The notes beneath the pieces were generated by a model, which did no database searches, was not told where the DNA came from, and saw only the letters and a list, made by a program, of their open reading frames with translations. Both the position numbers and the translations under genes were made by a program. This document shows, piece after piece, positions 8,818-17,877 of a stretch of DNA of 64,000 nt. Source of the DNA: CAYNYM01 sp049366815 (lineage in GTDB: Bacteria > Desulfobacterota > DSM-4660 > Desulfatiglandales > HGW-15); contig JBMNCO010000182.1 in assembly GCA_049366815.1 (NCBI GenBank), forward strand, positions 1-64,000, in the 5' to 3' direction. Position 1 is the stretch's first letter. The number at the start of each line of letters is the position of its first letter.

Positions 8818-10334
8818 CTGCCGCTGAACTGGAATCGCTCCAAGTCCTTGTGGTGGACGATGAGCATATCATCTGCGAGACACTGGAGCTCTATCTGCGG
8901 CATCTGGGAATCAAACACGTCCAGACAGCCAACAACGGCCTGGAGGCCCTGGAAAAAATCAGTGAAACAAAATACGATTTTGTCTTCGTGGACCTGATGA
9001 TGCCCGAGATGAGCGGCATCGATGTCCTGAAAAGGACCAACGACTCGCATATCCTGACCACCTTTATCTTGATGACGGGCTATCCCACCATGGACGTGGT
9101 CATCGATGCCATGCACAACGGGGCATCGGATTTTCTGGTCAAGCCCTTCCGGTTCGATGACGTCAAATTGGCCATGGAGAGGATTCAACGACTTCATTGC
9201 CTGATGGAAAGCAACTGGCAACTCCACCAAGAACTGGAAAAGAAAAGAGAGGTTGAGGAGCTCAACAACCAGTTGGAAAGAAAGATCAGACTCCAGACCA
9301 TTCTCTATCAAATCGTGGATTCACTGTCCAAGATCAACCGATCTGAAAACCTCTACCGCTACGTGATTAACAAGGCCATTGAATCCTGCAACGCCAAAAA
9401 GGCCTGTTTCCTGATATATGATCAGGAAAATTCTCATCTTATCACGCTGGCCCAACTCGGCATTGAAGATATGAAACCAGGGACGCAGGCCGAGTTCAAA
9501 CACACACTGCAGGGAAATACCATCCTCGCAAAGAGATTTGTTGAGGACTACTTCGGGACATTGGGCGGGCAGGAAGTCGCACTCGAGAAGACCTTTCGTG
9601 ACAAGGGCTTCATGGCGACCCCCTTTAATATCAGGAATGAGCCCTTCGGTGTTCTCCTCCTGGGGGACAAGGAGGGGCACAGATTCTTTGACGGCGAGGA
9701 CGAATTCATCCTCAAATTTCTCGCGGAAAAGGCGGCCTTAAACATTGAAAACATGGCCCTCTACGACAACCTCAAGCAGAGCTTCCTTGCCTCTCTGATG
9801 GCCCTCGTCAGTGCCATCGAAGCAAAGGATGCCTACACCAAACAACACTCCAAAAGGGTGACCGAATACGCCCTCATGATCGCCGGGCATATGGGATGCA
9901 CCCAAGTCGATCTCGACAGGATAGAGACCAGCGGCCCACTTCATGATATCGGAAAGATCGGGGTGCAGGACAACATTCTGAACAAGCCCGGCCGCCTGAC
10001 AGACGATGAATTTGAACATATCAAGGCCCATCCGCTTGTGGGCGCCAATATCGTCGCCCCCCTGGGATTAGACAGTGAAGAGATGGGAATCATAAGGCAT
10101 CATCACGAGAGGTGGGACGGGCGAGGCTACCCGGATCATCTAAAGAAGGAAGAGATTCCACGACTTGCCCGGATCCTTGCAGTTGCGGACGCCTTTGACG
10201 CCATGAACTCAAGCAGGGCCTACCGTAAGGCCCTCCCCTTTTCCGTCTGCATCGAAGAACTGGAAAAGAATCGTGGGTCTCAGTTTGACCCTGACGTCGT
10301 TGAATCCGCCCTTATCGTGCTAAAGGAGGCCTAG
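8781..10334 (+). CDS. Response regulator with receiver, GAF and HD-GYP phosphodiesterase domains
   Basis: A 517-residue RpfG-like regulator expected to hydrolyse cyclic di-GMP. Order: receiver (about 20-135, phosphoacceptor Asp71), coiled linker (145-180), GAF-like domain (180-325), HD-GYP domain (330-515). The catalytic signature is complete: HDIGKIG near residue 387, HPLVGANI, HHHERWDGRGYP near 439 and the DAFDAMNSSRAYR block. The GTG start at 8781 has GAGGAA about ten bases upstream, inside the preceding gene. Following flagellar genes and a receiver-only partner, it probably links a phosphorelay signal to c-di-GMP level and motility. A PilZ protein, a possible c-di-GMP effector, is encoded at 58232. 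Confidence 0.92.
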   Translation: MQVEAVQEPATLTAAELESLQVLVVDDEHIICETLELYLRHLGIKHVQTANNGLEALEKISETKYDFVFVDLMMPEMSGIDVLKRTNDSHILTTFILMTGYPTMDVVIDAMHNGASDFLVKPFRFDDVKLAMERIQRLHCLMESNWQLHQELEKKREVEELNNQLERKIRLQTILYQIVDSLSKINRSENLYRYVINKAIESCNAKKACFLIYDQENSHLITLAQLGIEDMKPGTQAEFKHTLQGNTILAKRFVEDYFGTLGGQEVALEKTFRDKGFMATPFNIRNEPFGVLLLGDKEGHRFFDGEDEFILKFLAEKAALNIENMALYDNLKQSFLASLMALVSAIEAKDAYTKQHSKRVTEYALMIAGHMGCTQVDLDRIETSGPLHDIGKIGVQDNILNKPGRLTDDEFEHIKAHPLVGANIVAPLGLDSEEMGIIRHHHERWDGRGYPDHLKKEEIPRLARILAVADAFDAMNSSRAYRKALPFSVCIEELEKNRGSQFDPDVVESALIVLKEA

Positions 10335-10535
10335 ATCCGGGCAAGGCCACGAATCCCCGCCCGGGCCAAGGAAGATGGTTCCAACCGAAATTGGACCTCT
10401 CCCGTTTTTCCCTTGACACCGCATCCTCTAAATAGGCTCCACGTCCGAGATGCGACGGTACATGCCTGATATGGACATGGGTCCGGTCAGAGACGTCCTG
10501 GTCACCTGGTCCCATCATATGGTCGTGTTCCAGGC

Positions 10536-10985
10536 CTACTTCTTGTCGTGGCACCCGAGGCATTTGCGATAGGGACCGGTCTTCTTATTTTCATTGGCCA
10601 GGGTCTTGTGGCAGGTCTTGCAATTCACATGGAAGGCCGTTTGGAGCCTCATGACTTCGTCTATTTGTTCGTCAGGATCATGGCATTCCTGGCACTGCAG
10701 GGTTTCATCGCTCCAAGGGCTCCAGGTGTTGGCACCTTCATCGTATTCATGGTGGCAATTCCAACAGGATATGTTATACTCCTTGGCATGCTTTCTGTGT
10801 GAGAAGGTCACGGGTCCTTTTCTGTCTTTGCTGTAATCATCCTTGTCGATAATTATCACGTCCAGGTTCTTCGTATCCCCCGCGGAAGCCTTCTGCTCTT
10901 CCGAAGCGCAGATATCGACGGATATGACCGTCACAGAGACTGTAATCGCCAGAAGAAAAATCCACATCCTTTTACTCATATGCAT
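10536..10985 (-). CDS. Tetraheme cytochrome c3 family protein
   Basis: A 149-residue exported class III cytochrome c. A signal peptide (hydrophobic core IFLLAITVSVTVISV, residues 8-22) is followed by four CXXCH heme sites at about residues 74, 98, 122 and 142 (CWNCH, CQECH, CKTCH, CLGCH). Extra histidines (FSHRKHA near 62-67, the second His of CWNCHH) can serve as distal ligands. Such cytochromes carry electrons in the periplasm between hydrogenases or formate dehydrogenases and membrane complexes of sulfate reducers. I chose ATG 10985 because GGGGAGGAAAGAGA stands directly before it; the frame is open upstream to 11054 without such a site. It stands alone and faces the HD-GYP gene tail to tail. 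Confidence 0.9.
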   Translation of the reverse strand: MHMSKRMWIFLLAITVSVTVISVDICASEEQKASAGDTKNLDVIIIDKDDYSKDRKGPVTFSHRKHAKEYNISCWNCHHEYDEGANTWSPWSDETLQCQECHDPDEQIDEVMRLQTAFHVNCKTCHKTLANENKKTGPYRKCLGCHDKK

Positions 10986-11152
10986 TCTCTTTCCTCCCCT
11001 TCGAATTCTTATGGCGGGGGGAAAATCCTTCATTGGACTGGAGCCCATTTTCACCCCGTCATTATTTTTTAACCGAAATATTTATCAGCAGCCCACCATC
11101 CACCAAACCACTCGCACGGCATTCCTGTGAAGACAAGCATTAACATTTCGTC

Positions 11153-11563
11153 TCATACCCAGGCATTGGAGAGCTTTTTGAAAACGTCCAGGGTCGCCTT
11201 TAGAATATCCCGCTCCGTCACAAGCCCGGCAATCTCACCCTCATCGGTAACCAAAAGTCTTCTGATCCTTTTTTCGGCCATCTTCTCAGCGGCCTCGCCG
11301 AGTGTGGCCCCACCATCGATGGTCACGAGAGGGCTGCTCATCACATTGCCCACCTTCATGAGGGCACATTCATGATCAACACATATCTTTTTCACCACAT
11401 CACGTTCCGTAATGATGCCCACCATCTCTTTCCCTCTGGTCACCACGACGGATCCAATGTCCTTTTCCACCATCAGTCGCATGGCCTCGCCCAGACTGGA
11501 CTCTGCGTCAAGAGTAATAATCACGGGGGTCATCATGTTTCGAAGGGCATAACCCACTCTCAT
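11153..11563 (-). CDS. Two-CBS-domain protein
   Basis: A 136-residue protein made of a tandem pair of CBS domains (Bateman module): domain 1 about residues 8-62 (LGEAMRLMVEKDIGSVVV, MVGIITERDVVKK) and domain 2 about 74-130 (TLGEAAEKMAEKRIRRLLV, IAGLVTERDILKA). Such pairs bind adenine nucleotides or S-adenosylmethionine and act as regulatory or sensor modules; stand-alone versions rarely have a known target. GAGGAGG seven bases before ATG 11563 decides the start; a TTG two codons upstream is too close to it. It lies between cytochrome c3 and fabF, on the same strand. Confidence 0.88.
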   Translation of the reverse strand: MRVGYALRNMMTPVIITLDAESSLGEAMRLMVEKDIGSVVVTRGKEMVGIITERDVVKKICVDHECALMKVGNVMSSPLVTIDGGATLGEAAEKMAEKRIRRLLVTDEGEIAGLVTERDILKATLDVFKKLSNAWV

Positions 11564-11832
11564 GGTCAATCCTCCTCATCTCACAAAATGACAGGCCTGA
11601 CCCCGGAGACCTTGCTCTGCACCCGGCATGGCCAATTTGCATACCAACGAAGAAAAGCGCGGCGCCTCGTTTCTTTCTCTACACAATATCGTCGAAAACC
11701 TCCGGCGGACAACCAGAGTTCCTGCCGGGATTTCCGCGGGGCACACATGGCTCACCCTCGCGAATCGGTCCATGAGAACCGGGAATGATTCAATACCCGC
11801 CCGGAGACACGCAAGGCCTAAATAGTACGGAT

Positions 11833-13074
11833 CTAGGGCTCAAAGGTCTTGAAGACAAGGGAGGCATTTGTACCACCAAATCCAAACGAATTGGCCATCG
11901 CCGCCCTAACTTGACCTTTTCTTGCCTCATTTGGAACGTAATCCAGATCACACGCAGGATCTGGAGCTTCATAATTGATTGTGGGGGGCATCACGCCGAA
12001 CTTGATGCTCAGGACGGTATAGATCGCCGCGACACCTCCGGCCCCGCCCAGCAGATGCCCGGTCATTGATTTGGTGGAGCTGACGGCCAGTTTGTAGGCA
12101 TGATCCCCGAATACAGCCTTGATGGCTCGGGTTTCCGAGGCATCGTTGAGCTGCGTGGATGTTCCATGGGCGTTGATGTAATCCAGATCTTCCGGCTTCA
12201 AGCCCCCATCGTCAAGTGCCTGCCTCATGCAGAGACAGGCGCCGGCCCCTTCCGGGTCAGGTGCGGTGACGTGGTAGGCATCGCCGGAAGCCCCATAACC
12301 GGCCACCTCCGCGTAAATCGGAACCCCTCTATCGAGGGCATGGTTCATCTCTTCGAGGATCAACACCCCCGCGCCCTCGCCCATGATAAATCCGTCCCTG
12401 TGCAAATCAAAGGGACGCGAGGCCCTTTCAGGTTCCTCGTTCCTCGTGGACAACGCCTTCATGGAACAAAACCCGCCCAATGCCAACGGCGTGACGACCG
12501 CTTCCGCCCCGCCGGTGATCATCGCATCCGCCCTTCCTTCCTGAATCTCTCTAAAGGATTCCCCGATGGCGTGACAACTTGCGGCACACGCCGTTTCGAC
12601 GGAGATGTTGGGCCCCTTTATCCCGAACTCTATGGCAATGAGGCCTGGGGCCATATTGGCGATAATGCCCGGGATAAAAAACGGACTGATTCTGTCAGGC
12701 CCCTTTTCCAGCAATACCTGGTGAAAGTGCTCGAGCATGGAGAGTCCGCCCAGACCGGAGCCCGTGAAGCAGCCCACGCGATGGGCATTATCGACATCGA
12801 TTTTCAGGCCCGACTCTTCCATGGCCATCCTCGCAGAGGCGACGGCATAGTGGATAAAGTTGTCGAAGCGTCGGATCTGCTGTTTGTCCAGGAAATCTTC
12901 GGGTCTGAAATCCGTGACCTCTCCAGCAATCTGGGATTTATAAGGAGATGGATCGAATTTTGTGATCCTTCTTATGCCCGATTTGCCGGAGCAGACGGCC
13001 TCCCAGTTTTTTTTTACACCCGTTCCCAAAGGGGTCACCATACCAAGGCCGGTGACCACAACTCTCCTCTTCAT
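11833..13074 (-). CDS. fabF: 3-oxoacyl-[acyl-carrier-protein] synthase II
   Basis: A 413-residue FabF (KAS II), which condenses malonyl-ACP with acyl-ACP in fatty acid elongation. The catalytic triad is visible: Cys in ETACAASCHA, His in INAHGTSTQLND and His in KSMTGHLLGGAGG. The N terminus MKRRVVVTGLGMVTPLGTG is typical and fixes the start at 13074; the frame remains open a further 24 codons without family similarity. It is the last gene of the yceD-rpmF-plsX-fabG-acpP-fabF series on this strand. Confidence 0.96.
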   Translation of the reverse strand: MKRRVVVTGLGMVTPLGTGVKKNWEAVCSGKSGIRRITKFDPSPYKSQIAGEVTDFRPEDFLDKQQIRRFDNFIHYAVASARMAMEESGLKIDVDNAHRVGCFTGSGLGGLSMLEHFHQVLLEKGPDRISPFFIPGIIANMAPGLIAIEFGIKGPNISVETACAASCHAIGESFREIQEGRADAMITGGAEAVVTPLALGGFCSMKALSTRNEEPERASRPFDLHRDGFIMGEGAGVLILEEMNHALDRGVPIYAEVAGYGASGDAYHVTAPDPEGAGACLCMRQALDDGGLKPEDLDYINAHGTSTQLNDASETRAIKAVFGDHAYKLAVSSTKSMTGHLLGGAGGVAAIYTVLSIKFGVMPPTINYEAPDPACDLDYVPNEARKGQVRAAMANSFGFGGTNASLVFKTFEP

Positions 13075-13129
13075 AACACCCCCGTCCTCCTTCCCGGCCA
13101 CATTCTTTCTTGTCGTGACCGGGTCAAGA

Positions 13130-13369
13130 TTACTCTCCCAGGGCATTCTTGATGTAGTTTATCGCGTCTTCGACCGTGGCAATTTTCTCGGCATCTTCGT
13201 CGGATATCGAGATCTCGAACTCTTCCTCCATTGCCATGATCAGTTCGACCTGATCCAGTGAGTCAGCGCCCAGATCGTCCACAAAAGAGGCCTTCAGGAC
13301 CACGTCCTCTTCAGCAACATCCAACTGCTCGCAGATAATCTCTTTGATTTTTCCGGCAATATCCGCCAT
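13130..13369 (-). CDS. acpP: Acyl carrier protein
   Basis: A 79-residue acidic acyl carrier protein. Ser37 in GADSLDQVEL is the attachment site for 4'-phosphopantetheine. Length and helix pattern are normal. GGGAGG precedes the ATG. It lies 110 bases after fabG and 56 before fabF, the standard gene order of bacterial fatty acid operons. Confidence 0.97.
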   Translation of the reverse strand: MADIAGKIKEIICEQLDVAEEDVVLKASFVDDLGADSLDQVELIMAMEEEFEISISDEDAEKIATVEDAINYIKNALGE

Positions 13370-13478
13370 AAAAACAACCTCCCTTTCTTTCTCGATTTGC
13401 TGTGTGTGCTTTATAAGTCGCTCACAAAACCCGATTTTGGGCGCTGCACATCATCCCATTCCTCAGGCCAATAGATGG

Positions 13479-14225
13479 TCACATAAATATTCCACCGTTC
13501 ACATGAATAATCTGACCGGTCATGTACCCTGCGGCATCTGTACAGAGCCAGTAGGCAACCTCCGCCACGTCATCAGGCTGACCGATCCTACCCAGTAAAA
13601 CCTTCTGTAAAAAATAGTCTTTGACTTTATCCGGAAGCGGTTTGGTCATATCGGTGTCAATGAATCCCGGAGCCACGGCATTGACGGTTACTCCCCGGGA
13701 GGCCACCTCATAGGCAAGGGATTTCGTAAAGGCCATTATCCCGGCCTTGGAGGCGGCATAATTGGTCTGTCCGGCATTTCCGATCTGTCCCACGACCGAA
13801 GACGTATTGACAATGCGACCCCACCTCTGCCTGGTCATGGACCTGATCACCATCCGTGTGCAATTAAAGACGCTCTTGAGATTGACCCTCAAGACATCGT
13901 CCCAGTCCTCCTCACGCATTCTCATCAGAAGGGTGTCCCGGACGATTCCGGCGTTATTGATCAGCACGTCCACTTTCCCAAATCGTTTGAGGATGTCATT
14001 AAACAGGGGTTCAACTCGGTCCATATAGGAAACATCCACCCGATGTCCCTCGGCCACGGCCCCCTTGTGTTCAAGCATGGCAAGGGTCTCGTCGGCCGCA
14101 GATTCGTCCCTGTCGTAATGGATGATCACGATCTTCGAACGGTCCTCCGCAAATTTGAGAGCCATGGCCCTCCCAATGCCTCTGGACCCTCCGGTAATGA
14201 CTACAACCTTCTCCGAATCCTTCAT
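13479..14225 (-). CDS. fabG: 3-oxoacyl-[acyl-carrier-protein] reductase
   Basis: A 248-residue short-chain dehydrogenase of the FabG type, performing the first NADPH-dependent reduction of fatty acid elongation. The cofactor motif TGGSRGIG (11-18), NNAG (90-93), Ser142/143, Tyr156 and Lys160 (YAASK) are all present, and the C terminus ends in the family's NGGIFM. The start codon overlaps the plsX stop by four bases. Unlike most such operons, no fabH or fabD lies between plsX and fabG. Confidence 0.94.
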   Translation of the reverse strand: MKDSEKVVVITGGSRGIGRAMALKFAEDRSKIVIIHYDRDESAADETLAMLEHKGAVAEGHRVDVSYMDRVEPLFNDILKRFGKVDVLINNAGIVRDTLLMRMREEDWDDVLRVNLKSVFNCTRMVIRSMTRQRWGRIVNTSSVVGQIGNAGQTNYAASKAGIMAFTKSLAYEVASRGVTVNAVAPGFIDTDMTKPLPDKVKDYFLQKVLLGRIGQPDDVAEVAYWLCTDAAGYMTGQIIHVNGGIFM

Positions 14226-15223
14226 TCATGTCCTCCCTGAAACCGTCCCATGGCTTCGGCGAGTCGGTCAGGGATGCCGTTTCTCACATGACTCGCAGCC
14301 ATTCTTATGCCGTTTTTTACGGCCTTTGCGGATGAACCCCCGTGACATACGATGCCTACCCCCTTGATACCCAGGATCGGGGCTCCACCATATTCCGCAT
14401 AGTCCAGTTTCCCTTTCAGACGGGTGATGATCAGCGGGTCGACCGACTCTCCTGTCTTTCCGGGCGAGAGCTCCTTGACCGCCGACTCCAGCATGTCGGC
14501 GAAACTCTCCGCCATGCCTTCCAAGACCTTGAGCACGACATTGCCGACAAACCCGTCACAGACCACCACCTGGATTTGACCGCTGAAGATGTCCCGCCCT
14601 TCAACATTACCGACAAAGTTCAAACCACTGGACTGAAAGAGTTGATGGGCCTGTCTGACCTGTTCGTTTCCCTTCCCCCCCTCCTGACCGATGCTCAGGA
14701 GACCGATCCTCGGATTTTCCATGCCTCTGCAGGTCGCGGCAAATGCATGTGCCATGACGCCGAATTGAAGCAAATGGACAGGACGGCAATCCACGTTGGC
14801 GCCCACGTCGATGAGGACAACCTCACCCTTTTCTCCAGGGTAAATGCTCGCGAAGGCCGGCCTCTCCACACCCGGCGCCCGCCCCAATGTGAGAATCGCT
14901 GCAGCCAGCATGGCCCCGGAGTGACCCGCGCTGACCACTGCATCCGCTTCACCCCGTTTGACCAGGTCAAAAGCCACTCTTACGGAGGCGTCCTTTTTCC
15001 TTCTGACAGCCTTCAGAGGCGGTTCATCCATGAGGACCTTGTCCTCACAGTGATGGATGCTCACTCCGGCCTTTTTCAGATCATTGCCGAACCTGTCCCC
15101 AATGACCCTTTCATCACCGATCAAAATGATTTGGAAGCTTGGATCAATGGCCGCCTGCAGCACACCTTGAACGACCACATCCGGAGCATGATCTCCGCCC
15201 ATGGCGTCCACGGCTATTTTCAT
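14222..15223 (-). CDS. plsX: Phosphate acyltransferase PlsX
   Basis: A 333-residue PlsX, the peripheral membrane enzyme converting acyl-ACP to acyl-phosphate for phospholipid synthesis. The N terminus MKIAVDAMGGDHAPDVVV is diagnostic, and SAGHSGAM, VDCRP and CDGFVGNVVLK blocks are present. Length is normal. It starts one base after the rpmF stop and overlaps fabG by four bases, so it is translationally coupled on both sides. Confidence 0.96.
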   Translation of the reverse strand: MKIAVDAMGGDHAPDVVVQGVLQAAIDPSFQIILIGDERVIGDRFGNDLKKAGVSIHHCEDKVLMDEPPLKAVRRKKDASVRVAFDLVKRGEADAVVSAGHSGAMLAAAILTLGRAPGVERPAFASIYPGEKGEVVLIDVGANVDCRPVHLLQFGVMAHAFAATCRGMENPRIGLLSIGQEGGKGNEQVRQAHQLFQSSGLNFVGNVEGRDIFSGQIQVVVCDGFVGNVVLKVLEGMAESFADMLESAVKELSPGKTGESVDPLIITRLKGKLDYAEYGGAPILGIKGVGIVCHGGSSAKAVKNGIRMAASHVRNGIPDRLAEAMGRFQGGHE

Positions 15224-15224
15224 G

Positions 15225-15407
15225 TCAACTCTCTTCTGTCTTTAGGATGGTCCTCCCTCTGTAGGACCCGCACTGAGGGCACAGGTGGTGGGGCAAGACA
15301 GGTTCGTGACACTGTGGACAGAGGGTCACATGCGCCATTTTCGCATGATCATGTGATCGCCTCATGTCCCTTCTTGATTTCGATTTTTTCTTTTTAGGTA
15401 CTGCCAT
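15225..15407 (-). CDS. rpmF: 50S ribosomal protein L32
   Basis: A 60-residue L32. The basic N terminus MAVPKKKKSKSRRDMRRSHD is typical, followed by a four-cysteine zinc site (CPQC at about 30-33 and CPQC at 43-46). Linkage of rpmF to yceD and plsX is widespread in bacteria. Confidence 0.96.
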   Translation of the reverse strand: MAVPKKKKSKSRRDMRRSHDHAKMAHVTLCPQCHEPVLPHHLCPQCGSYRGRTILKTEES

Positions 15408-15499
15408 TCTCTACCTCAATTTTTCTCGAATAAAATTGAAACACAATTTTATGCCTTGTCCACCGGTGGTGGACGCCACGTATTCGGTCATTCCGTAAT

Positions 15500-16030
15500 C
15501 TACGGTTTCTCTATAACCAAATTTTTCAGTTTTGAAAAGCCCGGGTGCCCCCCTTCGCGGCCACAATTGCACTTCCCCTTGTTGAGATCTGCACCACACT
15601 GAGGGCAAAGACCCCGACAACCCTCTCTGCAAACAAGTTTCATGGGCAGTGACAAAAAGATCTGCTCTCTCACGATCTCATCAAGGTCCACTTCATCCCC
15701 TTGAAGAAATTCCACTTCCATATCCTCATCAATAAGTTCCGCTTCTGTGGAATCGCCATCCGGGTGGGAGGCGGTCATAAAGATTCGGAACCCTGTATCC
15801 AGATCCCGGCGATAGGGTTCCAGGCACCGGTCACAACGAATCCGGAGCCCCCCGCTGACATGGCCCTCCAGCACATATCGATCTGCTGCTGAAGAGATCC
15901 TGATTTCCACGTCCAAAGGAGAATCCAGCCCCAGGACCTGTTCATCATACGCATCAGAACGCCAATGGTCTTGGTCAAGGACGTATCTGAAGTTGGCGTC
16001 CCGGTCAATATTTCGAAGGTCGACAATCAT
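15500..16030 (-). CDS. yceD: DUF177 (YceD) family protein with C-terminal zinc-binding cysteines
   Basis: A 176-residue YceD/DUF177 protein, implicated in large-subunit rRNA maturation and always close to rpmF. The domain includes the RCDRCLEPY block near residues 86-94 and DLDEIVREQIFLSLPMKLVC. The C terminus adds CRGLCPQCGADLNKGKCNC, which resembles a zinc knuckle and is found in many non-enteric members. It is the first gene of the lipid/L32 operon, with a 318-base divergent intergenic region upstream. Confidence 0.88.
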   Translation of the reverse strand: MIVDLRNIDRDANFRYVLDQDHWRSDAYDEQVLGLDSPLDVEIRISSAADRYVLEGHVSGGLRIRCDRCLEPYRRDLDTGFRIFMTASHPDGDSTEAELIDEDMEVEFLQGDEVDLDEIVREQIFLSLPMKLVCREGCRGLCPQCGADLNKGKCNCGREGGHPGFSKLKNLVIEKP

Positions 16031-16205
16031 CGGGATCCAGTCTACAGAAAAGCCGCTAATTGACTTCTATATTTAGAATAATTGAAATCAACAAGCTTAT
16101 ATGAAAAAGTATTCTTGTCAAGGAAATTCACATTCCGTTCCGAAGCCCGGAGGCTGTGAATCAGTGCGGCCCTGTGATAAAGACGACGGTTTTCCTCTTT
16201 TTTTA

Positions 16206-16234
16206 TTGACACTTAAGCGATTTTTTTGATAGTG
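16206..16234 (+). promoter_or_regulatory. Candidate sigma-70 promoter in divergent region 16031-16348
   Basis: TTGACA (16206-16211) is followed after 16 bases by GATAGT (16228-16233). The -35 is perfect and the -10 matches four of six bases. It would serve the hypothetical gene at 16349. The surrounding 318-base region separates divergent operons, is AT-rich near 16050-16110, and shows no other gene; a promoter for yceD must also lie here but I could not pick one. Confidence 0.45.
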
Positions 16235-16348
16235 TTTCCCAGTGTTTGTGCCTTATTTTTTCCTGCCCACATGAGGATACTTACCTTTCGCATGTGCCGG
16301 ACAGTTCTTGCCGTAATAAACACAGCATTGCCTTCAGGATAATAATCT

Positions 16349-17407
16349 ATGTGGACCTATAGGGAAAGGCTCAACTACTACGAAAAGCTGAGGCGCTCGC
16401 TCTACGAGATCCTTCGGGATGCTTTGGAAGCGAGACTGATGAAAATCGCTCTGATCGACTCTTTTTACAACTACCTGAAAAACGGGGTGGAATACAGCTT
16501 TCTTGCCAAGAAGGAACTCAAACCAAAATCAAAGAAAATGGAGCAGGAGTCCGAGCTTTTCAACACCTTCATCGTCATCTTTTGCGAAGGCTCCGTCAGT
16601 TCAGAGCTAAAGAATTATATCCGTTTCTTCCCTGAAAACAAGTTGATCAAAAAAAACGTTGAACTCATTTCAAATTTTTCTCTGTCCAAGGATTTCAACC
16701 ATAATCTGCGGTATTTCGAACGACCCATGTTCCTGGACCTTGTTGAGAGCCTCCTGCACATAGATTATGCGCTGTTGATCCAGCCGGACCCCACCGTAAA
16801 AAAGAAGAATCGCTATGCCCTGACCCACTTTCATGTAAAAATAGATTGGCCCATCGCTGATGCGGCCGAGGATCTGGCCAGACATCTCAGATACATTCAA
16901 AACAACCTTTACGAAAACGGCGATAAGGTGGGGCGACACCTTCAAAATAAATTGTTTGAGTACTATGGATGCCACCACAGCGTAGGGGGAAGACGAACCG
17001 CCGCCCTCATTGCCGCCCAACTGTTGGGAAAAACGGATTTTGTCTCCACCGTATTCATATCCAGTTCTGAATCTCGATCCATGGCCAAATACTCTGAAAG
17101 AGGCGTCTCAAAATTTTTTCTTATTCAACTGAATGATGCGCAGATCAACGCCCTTGCACAAAGGGAATCCATGGATCCGGAGGGACTGAAAACGGCATTC
17201 CTCTACCCTGCTGAAGGGTACTATGTCGGCATCTCAGAGGCCGTTTACGACCACACGCCCTTCTCCAAACCCCCGGAGGACGGAAAAATCCGAAAACTGA
17301 ATCCCGCCTATAACTGGCTCAAGCTCCGGGACGAGTTCCTCCACCCAAAGGATACGTTCCTTACTCAGAGACCCATCAATTACAATTGGGTCTATACGGC
17401 TGAGTAG
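16349..17407 (+). CDS. Conserved-looking hypothetical protein, 352 aa
   Basis: I do not recognise this family. The protein is soluble in appearance, with no signal peptide or membrane helix, and is rich in charged and aromatic residues. The first 60 residues are strongly helical (RERLNYYEKLRRSLYEIL). A GGRRTAALIAAQLLG segment near residues 215-229 contains the only glycine-rich stretch; it is not a canonical P-loop. The 5' region has a plausible promoter, codon use matches the neighbours, and the frame is open for over 1 kb without a competing frame, so it is a real gene. It is monocistronic and divergent from the lipid operon. The function cannot be inferred from context. Confidence 0.75.
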   Translation: MWTYRERLNYYEKLRRSLYEILRDALEARLMKIALIDSFYNYLKNGVEYSFLAKKELKPKSKKMEQESELFNTFIVIFCEGSVSSELKNYIRFFPENKLIKKNVELISNFSLSKDFNHNLRYFERPMFLDLVESLLHIDYALLIQPDPTVKKKNRYALTHFHVKIDWPIADAAEDLARHLRYIQNNLYENGDKVGRHLQNKLFEYYGCHHSVGGRRTAALIAAQLLGKTDFVSTVFISSSESRSMAKYSERGVSKFFLIQLNDAQINALAQRESMDPEGLKTAFLYPAEGYYVGISEAVYDHTPFSKPPEDGKIRKLNPAYNWLKLRDEFLHPKDTFLTQRPINYNWVYTAE

Positions 17408-17523
17408 ACCCGCCGCGTCATCACGGAGTGGTTCAAACAAGAAGCCACCCCTGTGATATGTCTTGGGCGAGAGACGGGGCAGGGGTGAGTCTCCGCCTCA
17501 TTGCCGACCGTTTATGGATTCGG

Positions 17524-17778
17524 TCAGTGCCGCCCCATCCTTTCAATGACCTTGACAAGAAACCACAGGTCCAGGACCCTGTTCCATCTTATCAAGTAGA
17601 CCTTCCCATCGTCCGCCCGGACCTTGAAATAGTCGTGTTCGAGCCCGTACCAGCGGTCGATAACGGCCTCCACCCCCACTTTCTTCCCGCCAAGCTCAAG
17701 GTAAAGGGGTCTTTCGTTCGCCTTATACCCTGAGTAGGCCACCACCTCTATGGGAACGGGATAGATGGGCTCGGACAT
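17524..17778 (-). CDS. Small hypothetical protein, 84 aa
   Basis: A small basic protein (MSEPIYPVPIEVVAYSGYKA...) predicted to be mostly beta strand, with many aromatic residues (RWYGLEHDYFKV, RWNRVLDLWFLV). I chose ATG 17778, which has AGAGGGTG upstream, over 17853. It lies 100 bases after the similarly oriented gene at 17878 and may be co-transcribed with it. Family unknown. Confidence 0.6.
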   Translation of the reverse strand: MSEPIYPVPIEVVAYSGYKANERPLYLELGGKKVGVEAVIDRWYGLEHDYFKVRADDGKVYLIRWNRVLDLWFLVKVIERMGRH

Positions 17779-17877
17779 ATCACCCTCTGCGGGTCTCCTG
17801 AAGCCTTGCCGGTGCCAGGCTCGTGCCTGATTCCGCCTGAATGGAATCAACACCAGGAGCCGATGGATCTGGAGGCA

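Noticed and set aside
10337..10364. CCGGGC/GCCCGG inverted repeat after the HD-GYP gene
   Set aside because: Six-base arms with a 16-base loop and no T tract; chance occurrence in GC-rich DNA is likely.
12100..13152. 350-codon plus-strand frame opposite fabF
   Set aside because: A shadow of the fabF codons; no family similarity. The same applies to long frames opposite plsX (14342-15397), pyrG (35614-36978) and the oxidoreductase genes.
16116..16121. TTGACA on the minus strand as the -35 of yceD
   Set aside because: The only -10 candidate (TATAAG) is 14 bases away, too close; no promoter was assigned.
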